Position numbers and translations under genes: made by a program. From Ascidia mentula (taxonomy: Eukaryota; Chordata; Ascidiacea; Phlebobranchia; Ascidiidae), in assembly GCA_947561715.1 (NCBI GenBank), contig OX387200.1, positions 11,906,501 through 11,970,500 of the forward strand: a stretch of DNA of 64,000 bases, given 5' to 3'. The notes below the pieces were generated by a model. The model ran no database searches and was not told the DNA's origin. It saw only the letters and a list, made by a program, of their open reading frames with translations. This document shows, piece after piece, positions 12,620-24,962 of the stretch (position 1 is its first letter; every line of letters starts with the position of its first letter).

Positions 12620-14551
12620 CTGAAATCTCATAGTTACATACGTTGTGCAACCGCAAAAGCAATACTAGAGTATCAGCGTTTTCCACTGTATAATAAAGCT
12701 TGTACTGCAAAAAAATATTTTTTATCGAAAAGTCATATACTGCAAAATGGACAAGTGCTGAAATCGCATAGTTACATACGTTGTGCAACCGCAAAAGCAA
12801 TACTAGAGTATCAGCGTTTTCCACTGTATAATAAAGCTTGTACTGAAAAAAAATATTTTTCATCGAAAAGTCATATACTGCAAAATGGACAAGTGCTGAA
12901 ATCGCACAGTTGCATACGTTGCGCAACCGCAAAAGCAATACTGGAATATCAGCGTTGTCCACTGTATAATAAAGCTTGTACTGCAAAAAAATATTTTTCA
13001 TCGAAAAGTCATACACTGCAAAATGGACAAGTGCTGAAATCGCATAGTTACATACGTTGTGCAACCGCAAAAGCAATATTGGAGTACCAGCGTTTTCCAC
13101 TGTATAATAAAGCTTGTAATGAAAAAAATTATTTTTTATCGAAAAGTCATATACTGCAAATAGGACAAGTGCTGAAATCTCATAGTTACATACGTTGTGC
13201 AACCGCAAAAGCAATACTGGAGTATCAGCGTTTTCCACTGTATAATAAAGCTTGTACTGCAAAAAAATATTTTTCATCGAAAAGTCATATACTGCAAAAT
13301 GGACAAGTGCTGAAATCGCGTAGTTACATACGTTGCGCAACCGCAAAAGCAATACTGGAATATCAGCGTTGTCCACTGTATAATAAAGCTTGTACTGCAA
13401 AAAAATATTTTTCATCGAAAAGTCATACACTGCAAAATGGACAAGTGCTGAAATCGCATAGTTACATACGTTGTGCAACCGCAAAAGCAATATTGGAGTA
13501 CCAGCGTTTTCCACTGTATAATAAAGCTTGTAATGAAAAAAATTATTTTTTATCGAAAAGTCATATACTGCAAATAGGACAAGTGCTGAAATCTCATAGT
13601 TACATACGTTGTGCAACCGCAAAAGCAATACTGGAGTATCAGCGTTTTCCACTGTATAATAAAGCTTGTACTGCAAAAAAATATTTTTTATCGAAAAGTC
13701 ATATACTGCAAAATGGACAAGTGCTGAAATCGCATAGTTACATACGTTGTGCAACCGCAAAAGCAATACTAGAGTATCAGCGTTTTCCACTGTATAATAA
13801 AGCTTGTACTGAAAAAAAATATTTTTCATCGAAAAGTCATATACTGCAAAATGGACAAGTGCTGAAATCGCACAGTTGCATACGTTGTGCAACCGCAAAA
13901 GCAATACTGGAGTATCAGCGTTTTCCACTGTATAATAAAGCTTGTACTGCAAAAAAATATTTTTTATCGAAAAGTCATATACTGCAAAATGGACAAGTGC
14001 TGAAATCGCATAGTTACATACGTTGTGCAACCGCAAAAGCAATACTGGAGTATCAGCGTTTTCCACTGTATAATAAAGCTTGTACTGAAAAAAAATATTT
14101 TTCATCGAAAAGTCATATACTGCAAAATGGACAAGTGCTGAAATCGCACAGTTGCATACGTTGTGCAACCGCAAAAGCAATACTGGAGTATCAGCGTTTT
14201 CCACTGTATAATAAAGCTTGTACTGAAAAAAATTATTTTTAGTCGAAAAGTCATATACTGCAAAATGGACAAGTGCTGAAATCGCATAGTTACATACGTT
14301 GTGCAACCGCAAAAGTAATACTGGAATATCAGCGTTGTCCACTGTATAATAAAGCTTGTACTGCAAAAAAATATTTTTCATCGAAAAGTCATATACTGCA
14401 AAATGGACAAGTGCTGAAATCGCGTAGTTACATACGTTGCGCAACCGCAAAAGCAATACTGGAATATCAGCGTTGTCCACTGTATAATAAAGCTTGTACT
14501 GAAAAAAAATATTTTTCATCGAAAAGTCATACACTGCAAAATGGACAAGTG
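12482..14551 (+). repeat. HOR family B, copy 1 (15 monomers, 2,070 bp)
   Basis: Fifteen monomers whose type order recurs 2,070 bp further on. Diagnostic members are the AATGAAAA/GCAAATAGGAC monomers, a TCGCGTAGTTAC monomer, a TTTTTAGTCG monomer near 14,240 (TAG in the plus repeat frame) and an AAAAGTAATACTGG monomer near 14,313. Within the unit the ACTGCA/TTATCG - ACTGAA/TCATCG pair is itself repeated. Confidence 0.85.
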
Positions 14552-16483
14552 CTGAAATCGCATAGTTACATACGTTGTGCAACCGCAAAAACAATATTGG
14601 AGTACCAGCGTTTTCCACTGTATAATAAAGCTTGTAATGAAAAAAATTATTTTTTATCGAAAAGTCATATACTGCAAATAGGACAAGTGCTGAAATCTCA
14701 TAGTTACATACGTTGTGCAACCGCAAAAGCAATACTGGAGTATCAGCGTTTTCCACTGTATAATAAAGCTTGTACTGCAAAAAAATATTTTTTATCGAAA
14801 AGTCATATACTGCAAAATGGACAAGTGCTGTAATCGCATAGTTACATACGTTGTGCAACCGCAAAAGCAATACTAGAGTATCAGCGTTTTCCACTGTATA
14901 ATAAAGCTTGTACTGAAAAAAAATATTTTTCATCGAAAAGTCATATACTGCAAAATGGACAAGTGCTGAAATCGCACAGTTGCATACGTTGCGCAACCGC
15001 AAAAGCAATACTGGAATATCAGCGTTGTCCACTGTATAATAAAGCTTGTACTGCAAAAAAATATTTTTCATCGAAAAGTCATACACTGCAAAATGGACAA
15101 GTGCTGAAATCGCATAGTTACATACGTTGTGCAACCGCAAAAGCAATATTGGAGTACCAGCGTTTTCCACTGTATAATAAAGCTTGTAATGAAAAAAATT
15201 ATTTTTTATCGAAAAGTCATATACTGCAAATAGGACAAGTGCTGAAATCTCATAGTTACATACGTTGTGCAACCGCAAAAGCAATACTGTAGTATCAGCG
15301 TTTTCCACTGTATAATAAAGCTTGTACTGCAAAAAAATATTTGTCATCGAAAAGTCATATACTGCAAAATGGACAAGTGCTGAAATCGCGTAGTTACATA
15401 CGTTGCGCAACCGCAAAAGCAATACTGGAATATCAGCGTTGTCCACTGTATAATAAAGCTTGTACTGCAAAAAAATATTTTTCATCGAAAAGTCATACAC
15501 TGCAAAATGGACAAGTGCTGAAATCGCATAGTTACATACGTTGTGCAACCGCAAAAGCAATATTGGAGTACCAGCGTTTTCCACTGTATAATAAAGCTTG
15601 TAATGAAAAAAATTATTTTTTATCGAAAAGTCATATACTGCAAATAGGACAAGTGCTGAAATCTCATAGTTACATACGTTGTGCAACCGCAAAAGCAATA
15701 CTGGAGTATCAGCGTTTTCCACTGTATAATAAAGCTTGTACTGCAAAAAAATATTTTTTATCGAAAAGTCATATACTGCAAAATGGACAAGTGCTGAAAT
15801 CGCATAGTTACATACGTTGTGCAACCGCAAAAGCAATACTAGAGTATCAGCGTTTTCCACTGTATAATAAAGCTTGTACTGAAAAAAAATATTTTTCATC
15901 GAAAAGTCATATACTGCAAAATGGACAAGTGCTGAAATCGCACAGTTGCATACGTTGTGCAACCGCAAAAGCAATACTGGAGTATCAGCGTTTTCCACTG
16001 TATAATAAAGCTTGTACTGCAAAAAAATATTTTTTATCGAAAAGTCATATACTGCAAAATGGACAAGTGCTGAAATCGCATAGTTACATACGTTGTGCAA
16101 CCGCAAAAGCAATACTGGAGTATCAGCGTTTTCCACTGTATAATAAAGCTTGTACTGAAAAAAAATATTTTTCATCGAAAAGTCATATACTGCAAAATGG
16201 ACAAGTGCTGAAATCGCACAGTTGCATACGTTGTGCAACCGCAAAAGCAATACTGGAGTATCAGCGTTTTCCACTGTATAATAAAGCTTGTACTGAAAAA
16301 AAATATTTTTAGTCGAAAAGTCATATACTGCAAAATGGACAAGTGCTGAAATCGCATAGTTACATACGCTGTGCAACCGCAAAAGTAATACTGGAATATC
16401 AGCGTTGTCCACTGTATAATAAAGCTTGTACTGCAAAAAAATATTTTTCATCGAAAAGTCATATACTGCAAAATGGACAAGTG
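14552..16483 (+). repeat. HOR family B, copy 2 (14 of 15 monomers)
   Basis: Repeats copy 1 at an offset of 2,070, including the TTTTTAGTCG monomer near 16,310 and the AAAAGTAATACTGG monomer near 16,383. Private changes include GTGCTGTAATCG at 14,825 and CAATACTGTAGTATC near 15,285, both creating stop codons in the plus repeat frame, and ATTTGTCATCG near 15,341. Similarity stops at 16,483, where the fifteenth monomer is replaced by another type. Confidence 0.85.
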
Positions 16484-17035
16484 CTGAAATCGCATAGTTA
16501 CATACGTTGTGCAACCGCAAAAGCAATACTGGAGTATCAGCGTTTTCCCCTGTATAATAAAGCTTGTACTGCAAAAAAATATTTTTTATCGAAAAGTCAT
16601 ATACTGCAAAATAGAAAAGTGCTGAAATCGCACAGTTGCATAAGTTGTGCAACCGCAAAAGCAATACTGGAATACCAGCGTTTTCCACTGTATAACAAAG
16701 CTTGTACAGAAAAAAATTATTTTTTATCGAAAAGTCATATACTGCAAAATGGACAAGTGCTGAAATCGCATAGTTACATACGTTGTGCAACCGCAAAAGC
16801 AATACTGGAGTATCAGCGTTTTCCACTGTATAATAAAGCTTGTACTGCAAAAAAATATTTTTTATCGAAAAGTCATATACTGCAAAATAGAAAAGTGCTG
16901 AAATCGCACAGTTGCATAAGTTGTGCAACCGCAAAAGCAATACTGGAATACCAGCGTTTTCCACTGTATAACAAAGCTTGTACAGAAAAAAATTATTTTT
17001 TATCGAAAAGTCATATACTGCAAAATGGACAAGTG
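16484..17035 (+). repeat. Tandem pair of 276-bp dimers
   Basis: Two consecutive dimers (16,484-16,759 and 16,760-17,035). Each is a monomer ending AATAGAAAAGTG followed by a monomer with TTGCATAAGTTGTG and GTACAGAAAA. The first monomer differs at the CCCCTG/CCACTG site between the two dimers. The same dimer pair occurs again after the assembly gap (20,823-21,374), and single dimers occur throughout regions C-E. Confidence 0.85.
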
Positions 17036-20000
17036 CTGAAATCGCATAGTTACATACGTTGTGCAACCGCAAAAGCAATACTGGAGTATCAGCGTTGACC
17101 ACTGTATAATAAAGCTTGTACTGAAAAAAAATATTTTTTATCGAAAAGTCATATACTGCAAAATGGACAAGTGCTGAAATAGCGTAGTTACATACGTTGT
17201 GCAACCGCAAAAGCAATACTGGAATATCAGCGTTGTCCACTGTATAATAAAGCTTGTACTGCAAAAAAATATTTTTCATCGAAAAGTCATACACTGCAAA
17301 ATGGACAAGTGCTGAAATCGCATAGTTACATACGTTGTGCAACCGCAAAAGCAATATTGGAGTACCAGCGTTTTCCACTGTATAATAAAGCTTGTAATGA
17401 AAAAAATTATTTTTTATCGAAAAGTCATATATTGCAAATAGGACAAGTGCTGAAATCGCATAGTCACATACGTTGTGCAACCGCAAAAGCAATACTGGAA
17501 TATCAGCGTTGTCCACTGTATAATAAAGCTTGTACTGCAAAAAAATATTTTTCATCGAAAAGTCATATACTGCAAAATGGACAAGTGCTGAAATCGCGTA
17601 GTTACATACGTTGCGTAACCGCAATAGCAATACTGGAATATCAGCGTTGTCCACTGTATAATAAAGCTTGTACTGAAAAAAAATATTTTTCATCGAAAAG
17701 TCATACACTGCAAAATGGACAAGTGCTGAAATCGCATAGTTACATACGTTGTGCAACCGCAAAAGCAATATTGGAGTACCAGCGTTTTCCACTGTATAAT
17801 AAAGCTTGTAATGAAAAAAATTATTTTTTATCGAAAAGTCATATACTGCAAATAGGACAAGTGCTGAAATCTCATAGTTACATACGTTGTGCAACCGCAA
17901 AAGCAATACTGGAGTATCAGCGTTTTCCACTGTATAATAAAGCTTCAACTGCAAAAAAATATTTTTTATCGAAAAGTCATATACTGCAAAATGGACAAGT
18001 GCTGAAATCGCATAGTTACATACGTTGTGCAACCGCAAAAGCAATACTAGAGTATCAGCGTTTTCCACTGTATAATAAAGCTTGTACTGAAAAAAAATAT
18101 TTTTCATCGAAAAGTCATATACTGCAAAATGGACAAGTGCTGAAATCGCACAGTTGCATACGTTGTGCAACCGCAAAAGCAATACTGGAGTATCAGCGTT
18201 TTCCACTGTATAATAAAGCTTGTACTGCAAAAAAATATTTTTTATCGAAAAGTCATATACTGCAAAATGGACAAGTGCTGAAATCGCATAGTTACATACG
18301 TTGTGCAACCGCAAAAGCAATACTGGAGTATCAGCGTTTTCCACTGTATAATAAAGCTTGTACTGAAAAAAAATATTTTTTATCGAAAAGTCATATACTG
18401 CAAAATGGACAAGTGCTGAAATCGCATAGTTACATACGTTGTGCAACCGCAAAAGCAATACTGGAATATCAGCGTTGTCCACTGTATAATAAAGCTTGTA
18501 CTGCAAAAAAATATTTTTCATCGAAAAGTCATATACTGCAAAATGGACAAGTGCTGAAATCGCATAGTTACATACGTTGTGCAACCGCAAAAGCAATACT
18601 GGAGTATCAGCGTTTTCCCCTGTATAATAAAGCTTGTACTGCAAAAAAATATTTTTTATCGAAAAGTCATATACTGCAAAATAGAAAAGTGCTGAAATCG
18701 CACAGTTGCATAAGTTGTGCAACCGCAAAAGCAATACTGGAATACCAGCGTTTTCCACTGTACAACAAAGCTTGTACAGAAAAAAATTATTTTTTATCGA
18801 AAAGTCATATACTGCAAAATGGACAAGTGCTGAAATCGCATAGTTACATACGTTGTGCAACCGCAAAAGCAATACTGGAATATCAGCGTTGTCCATTGTA
18901 TAACAAAGCTTGTACTGAAAAAAATTATTTTTCATCGAAAAGTCATATACTGCAAAATGGACAAGTGCTGAAATCGCATAGTTACATACGTTGCGCAACC
19001 GCAAAAGCAATACTGGAATATCAGCATTGTCCACTGTATCACAAAGCTTGTACTGAAAAAAATTATTTTTTGTCGAAAAGTCACATACTGCAAAATGGAC
19101 AAGTGCTGAAATCTCATAGTTACATACGTTGTGCAACCGCAAAAGCAATACTGGAGTATCAGCGTTTTCCACTGTATAATAAAGCTTGCACTGCAAAAAA
19201 ATATTTTTCATCGAAAAGTCATATACTGCAAAATGGACAAGTGCTGAAATCGCATAGTTACATACGTTGTGCAACCGCAAAAGCAATACTGGAGTATCAG
19301 CGTTTTCCACTGTATAATAAAGCTTGTACTGCAAAAAAATATTTTTCATCGAAAAGTCATATACTGCAAAATGGACAAGTGCTGAAATCGCATAGTTGTA
19401 TACGTTGTGCAACCGCAAAAGCAATACTGGAGTATCAGCGTTTTCCCCTGTATAATAAAGCTTGTACTGCAAAAAAATATTTTTCATCGAAAAGTCATAT
19501 ACTGCAAAATGGACAAGTGCTGAAATCGCATAGTTGTATACGTTGTGCAACCGCAAAAGCAATACTGGAGTATCAGCGTTTTCCCCTGTATAATAAAGCT
19601 TGTACTGCAAAAAAATATTTTTTATCGAAAAGTCGTATACTGCAAAATAGACAAGTGCTGAAATCGCACAGTTGCATACGTTGTGCAACCGCAAAAGCAA
19701 TACTGGAATACCAGCGTTTTCCACTGTATAATAAAGCTTATACTGAAAAAAATTATTTTTTGTCGAAAAGTCATATACTGCAAAATGGACAAGTACTGAA
19801 ATCTCATAGTTTCATACGTTGTGCAACCGCAAAAGCAATACTGGAGTACCAGCGTTTTCCACTGTATAATAAAGCTTGTACTGAAAAAAATATTTTTCAT
19901 CGAAAAGTCATATACTGCAAAATGGACAAGTGCTGAAATCGCATAGTTACATACATTGTGCAACCGCAAAAGCAATACTGGAGTATCAGCGTTTTCCACT

Positions 20001-20500
20001 GTATAATAAAGCTTGTACTGAAAAAAATTATTTTTTGTCGAAAAGTCATATACTGCAAAACGGACAAGTACTGAAATCTCATAGTTTCATACGTTGGGCA
20101 ACCGCAAAAGCAATACTGGAGTATCAGCGTTTTCCACTGTATAATAAAGCTTGTACTGCAAAAAAATATTTTTCATCGAAAAGTCATATACTGCAAAATG
20201 GACAAGTGCTGAAATCGCATAGTTACATACGTTGTGCAACCGCAAAAGCAATACTGGAATATCAGCGTTGTCCACTGTATAATAAAGCTTGTACTGCAAA
20301 AAAATATGTTTCATCGAAAAGTCATACACTGCAAAATGGACAAGTGCTGAAATCGCATAGTTACATACGTTGTGCAACCGCAAAAGCAATACTGGAGTAC
20401 CAGCGTTTTCCACTGTATAATAAAGCTTGTAATGAAAAAAATTATTTTTTATCGAAAAGTCATATACTGCAAAATGGACAAGTGCTGAAATCTCATAGTT
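17036..20500 (+). repeat. Mixed satellite monomers, about 25 copies, up to the assembly gap
   Basis: Partly follows family B order (AATGAAAA/GCAAATAGGAC monomers near 17,395 and 17,812) and partly region C order. Private changes include GCGTTGACC at 17,093 (TGA in the plus frame), AAATAGCGTAG near 17,178 (TAG), CGTTGCGTAACC near 17,612, GCTTCAACTG near 17,943 and AAATATGTTTC near 20,305. The first GCTTATACT marker monomer of the window is at 19,736, and the first 137-bp monomer of regions C-D is at 19,882. No non-satellite sequence is present. Confidence 0.9.
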
Positions 20501-20700
20501 NNNNNNNNNNNNNNNNNNNNNNNNNNNNNNNNNNNNNNNNNNNNNNNNNNNNNNNNNNNNNNNNNNNNNNNNNNNNNNNNNNNNNNNNNNNNNNNNNNNN
20601 NNNNNNNNNNNNNNNNNNNNNNNNNNNNNNNNNNNNNNNNNNNNNNNNNNNNNNNNNNNNNNNNNNNNNNNNNNNNNNNNNNNNNNNNNNNNNNNNNNNN
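20501..20700. other. Assembly gap, 200 N
   Basis: Exactly 200 undetermined bases. The left flank stops at TCTCATAGTT and the right flank resumes at ACATACGTTG, which are adjacent in the monomer, so the two flanks are in perfect repeat phase. Two hundred is not a multiple of 138, so the N count is a conventional placeholder; the true missing length should be zero or a whole number of monomers, give or take single-base indels. Confidence 0.97.
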
Positions 20701-22202
20701 ACATACGTTGTGCAACCGCAAAAGCAATACTGGAGTATCAGCGTTTTCCACTGTATAATAAAGCTTGTACTGCAAAAAAATATTTTTCATCGAAAAGTCA
20801 TATACTGCAAAATGGACAAGTGCTGAAATCGCATAGTTACATACGTTGTGCAACCGCAAAAGCAATACTGGAGTATCAGCGTTTTCCCCTGTATAATAAA
20901 GCTTGTACTGCAAAAAAATATTTTTTATCGAAAAGTCATATACTGCAAAATAGAAAAGTGCTGAAATCGCACAGTTGCATAAGTTGTGCAACCGCAAAAG
21001 CAATACTGGAATACCAGCGTTTTCCACTGTATAACAAAGCTTGTACAGAAAAAAATTATTTTTTATCGAAAAGTCATATACTGCAAAATGGACAAGTGCT
21101 GAAATCGCATAGTTACATACGTTGTGCAACCGCAAAAACAATACTGGAGTATCAGCGTTTTCCACTGTATAATAAAGCTTGTACTGCAAAAAAATATTTT
21201 TTACCGAAAAGTCATATACTGCAAAATAGAAAAGTGCTGAAATCGCACAGTTGCATAAGTTGTGCAACCGCAAAAGCAATACTGGAATACCAGCGTTTTC
21301 CACTGTATAACAAAGCTTGTACAGAAAAAAATTATTTTTTATCGAAAAGTCATATACTGCAAAATGGACAAGTGCTGAAATCGCATAGTTACATACGTTG
21401 TGCAACCGCAAAAGCAATACTGGAGTATCAGCGTTTTCCACTGTATAATAAAGCTTGTACTGAAAAAAAATATTTTTTATCGAAAAGTCATATACTGCAA
21501 AATGGACAAGTGCTGAAATCGCATAGTTACATACGTTGTGCAACCGCAAAAGCAATACTGGAATATCAGCGTTGTCCACTGTATAATAAAGCTTGTACTG
21601 CAAAAAAACATTTTTCATCGAAAAGTCATATACTGCAAAATGGACAAGTGCTGAAATCGCGTAGTTACATACGTTGTGCAACCGCAAAAGCAATACTGGA
21701 ATATCAGCGTTGTCCACTGTATAATAAAGCTTGTACTGCAAAAAAATATTTTTCATCGAAAAGTCATACACTGCAAAATGGACAAGTGCTGAAATCGCCT
21801 AGTTACATAGGTTGTGCAACCTCAAAAGCAATATTGGAGTACCAGCGTTTTCCACTGTATAATAAAGCTTGTAATGAAAAAAATTATTTTTTATCGAAAA
21901 GTCATATACTGCAAATAGGACAAGTGCTGAAATCGCATAGTTACATACGTTGTGCAACCGCAAAAGCAATACTGGAATATCAGCGTTGTCCACTGTATAA
22001 TAAAGCTTGTACTGCAAAAAAATATTTTTCATCGAAAAGTCATATACTGCAAAATGGACAAGTGCTGAAATCGCGTAGTTACATACGTTGTGCAACCGCA
22101 AAAGCAATACTGGAATATCAGCGTTGTCCACTGTATAATAAAGCTTGTACTGCAAAAAAATATTTTTCATCGAAAAGTCATACACTGCAAAATGGACAAG
22201 TG
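20701..22202 (+). repeat. Mixed satellite monomers after the gap, including a second 276-bp dimer pair
   Basis: The dimer pair lies at 20,823-21,098 and 21,099-21,374 (AATAGAAAAGTG monomer then TTGCATAAGTTGTG monomer); the second dimer carries private CAAAAACAATAC and TTTTTACCG changes. Next come TCGCGTAGTTAC and GCAAATAGGAC types resembling family B, with private TCGCCTAGTTACATAGG and ACCTCAAAAGC changes near 21,797-21,826. Confidence 0.85.
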
Positions 22203-23582
22203 CTGAAATCGCATAGTTACATACGTTGTGCAACCGCATAAGCAATATTGGAGTACCAGCGTTTTCCACTGTATAATAAAGCTTGTAATGAAAAAAATTA
22301 TTTTTTATCGAAAAGTCATATACTGCAAATAGGACAAGTGCTGAAATCTCATAGTTACATACGTTGTGCAACCGCAAAAGCAATACTGGAGTATCAGCGT
22401 TTTCCACTGTATAATAAAGCTTGTACTGCAAAAAAATATTTTTTATCGAAAAGTCATATACTGCAAAATGGACAAGTGCTGAAATCGCATAGTTACATAC
22501 GTTGTGCAACCGCAAAAGCAATACTGGAGTATCAGCGTTTTCCACTGTATAATATAGCTTGTACTGAAAAAAAATATTTTTCATCGAAAAGTCATATACT
22601 GCAAAATGGACAAGTGCTGAAATCGCACAGTTGCATACGTTGTGCAACCGCAAAAGCAATACTGGAGTATCAGCGTTTTCCACTGTATAATAAAGCTTGT
22701 ACTGAAAAAAAATATTTTTTATCGAAAAGTCATATACTGCAAAATGGACAAGTGCTGAAATCGCATAGTTACATACGTTGTGCAACCGCAAAAGCAATAC
22801 TGGAATATCAGCGTTGTCCACTGTATCACAAAGCTTGTACTGAAAAAAATTATTTTTTGTCGAAAAGTCACATACTGCAAAATAGAAAAGTGCTGAAATC
22901 GCACAGTTGCATAAGTTGTGCAACCGCAAAAGCAATACTGGAATACCAGCGTTTTCCACTGTATAACAAAGCTTGTACAGAGAAAAATTATTTTTTATCG
23001 AAAAGTCATATACTGCAAAATGGACAAGTGCTGAAATCGCATAGTTACATACGTTGTGCAAACGCAAAAGCAATACTGGAATATCAGCGTTGTCCACTGT
23101 ATAACAAAGCTTGTACTGAAAAAAATTATTTTTCATCGAAAATTCATATACTGCAAAATGGACAAGTGCTGAAATCGCATAGTTACATACGTTGTGCAAC
23201 CACAAAAGCAATACTGGAATATCAGCGTTGTCCACTGTATCACAAAGCTTGTACTGAAAAAAATTATTTTTTGTCGAAAAGTCACATACTGCAAAATGGA
23301 CAAGTGCTGAAATCTCATAGTTACATACGTTGTGCAACCGCAAAAGCAATACTGGAGTATCAGCGTTTTCCACTGTATAATAAAGCTTGCACTGCAAAAA
23401 AATATTTTTCATCGAAAAGTCATATACTGCAAAATGGACAAGTGCTGAAATCGCATAGTTACATACGTTGTGCAACCGCAAAAGCAATACTGGAGTATCA
23501 GCGTTTTCCACTGTATAATAAAGCTTGTACTGCAAAAAAATATTTTTCATCGAAAAGTCATACACTGCAAAATGGACAAGTG
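22203..23582 (+). repeat. 10-monomer tandem duplication, unit 1 (1,380 bp)
   Basis: Starts with a monomer carrying ACCGCATAAGC (TAA in the plus frame at 22,239-22,241) and GCAAATAGGAC, and includes a TATCACAAAGC monomer followed by AATAGAAAAGTG. Private bases are AATATAGCTTG near 22,553, which destroys the HindIII site, and GCAAACGCAAAAG near 23,059. Its last monomer (23,445-23,582) is a chimera: the first half matches unit 2, while the TACACTGC at 23,561 matches the monomer just before unit 1. Confidence 0.87.
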
Positions 23583-24962
23583 CTGAAATCGCATAGTTAC
23601 ATACGTTGTGCAACCGCATAAGCAATATTGGAGTACCAGCGTTTTCCACTGTATAATAAAGCTTGTAATGAAAAAAATTATTTTTTATCGAAAAGTCATA
23701 TACTGCAAATAGGACAAGTGCTGAAATCTCATAGTTACATACGTTGTGCAACCGCAAAAGCAATACTGGAGTATCAGCGTTTTCCACTGTATAATAAAGC
23801 TTGTACTGCAAAAAAATATTTTTTATCGAAAAGTCATATACTGCAAAATGGACAAGTGCTGAAATCGCATAGTTACATACGTTGTGCAACCGCAAAAGCA
23901 ATACTGGAGTATCAGCGTTTTCCACTGTATAATAAAGCTTGTACTGAAAAAAAATATTTTTCATCGAAAAGTCATATACTGCAAAATGGACAAGTGCTGA
24001 AATCGCACAGTTGCATACGTTGTGCAACCGCAAAAGCAATACTGGAGTATCAGCGTTTTCCACTGTATAATAAAGCTTGTACTGAAAAAAAATATTTTTT
24101 ATCGAAAAGTCATATACTGCAAAATGGACAAGTGCTGAAATCGCATAGTTACATACGTTGTGCAACCGCAAAAGCAATACTGGAATATCAGCGTTGTCCA
24201 CTGTATCACAAAGCTTGTACTGAAAAAAATTATTTTTTGTCGAAAAGTCACATACTGCAAAATAGAAAAGTGCTGAAATCGCACAGTTGCATAAGTTGTG
24301 CAACCGCAAAAGCAATACTGGAATACCAGCGTTTTCCACTGTATAACAAAGCTTGTACAGAGAAAAATTATTTTTTATCGAAAAGTCATATACTGCAAAA
24401 TGGACAAGTGCTGAAATCGCATAGTTACATACGTTGTGCAACCGCAAAAGCAATACTGGAATATCAGCGTTGTCCACTGTATAACAAAGCTTGTACTGAA
24501 AAAAATTATTTTTCATCGAAAATTCATATACTGCAAAATGGACAAGTGCTGAAATCGCATAGTTACATACGTTGTGCAACCACAAAAGCAATACTGGAAT
24601 ATCAGCGTTGTCCACTGTATCACAAAGCTTGTACTGAAAAAAATTATTTTTTGTCGAAAAGTCACATACTGCAAAATGGACAAGTGCTGAAATCTCATAG
24701 TTACATACGTTGTGCAACCGCAAAAGCAATACTGGAGTATCAGCGTTTTCCACTGTATAATAAAGCTTGCACTGCAAAAAAATATTTTTCATCGAAAAGT
24801 CATATACTGCAAAATGGACAAGTGCTGAAATCGCATAGTTACATACGTTGTGCAACCGCAAAAGCAATACTGGAGTATCAGCGTTTTCCACTGTATAATA
24901 AAGCTTGTACTGCAAAAAAATATTTTTCATCGAAAAGTCATATACTGCAAAATGGACAAGTG
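23583..24962 (+). repeat. 10-monomer tandem duplication, unit 2 (1,380 bp)
   Basis: Repeats unit 1 at an offset of 1,380, including the shared TAA-bearing ACCGCATAAGC monomer (stop at 23,619-23,621) and both TATCACAAAGC monomers. The last monomer has TATACTGC where unit 1 has TACACTGC. Confidence 0.87.

Larger units (their letters stand above)
12309..19724 (-). other. Longest minus-strand open frame (2,471 codons), judged repeat by-product
   Basis: A 46-codon unit read on the complement (YYTVENADTPVLLLRLHNVC then NYAISALVHFAVYDFSMKN and so on) stays open for about 53 monomers. The unit is rich in hydrophobic residues and can look like a membrane protein, but this follows from the complement of an A-rich repeat. 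It has one ATG per unit only where the monomer has TCATCG. It spans the TAG-, TGA- and TAA-bearing plus-frame monomers without effect and ends where the repeat changes length at 12,431. No independent sign of coding is present. Confidence 0.7.

Noticed and set aside
12309..19724. Giant minus-strand protein of 2,471 residues with a hydrophobic 46-residue repeat
   Set aside because: It is the complement of the satellite; its length follows from 138 being divisible by three, it overlaps open plus frames, and it ends where the monomer length changes. No start signal, domain or non-repeat part is seen.
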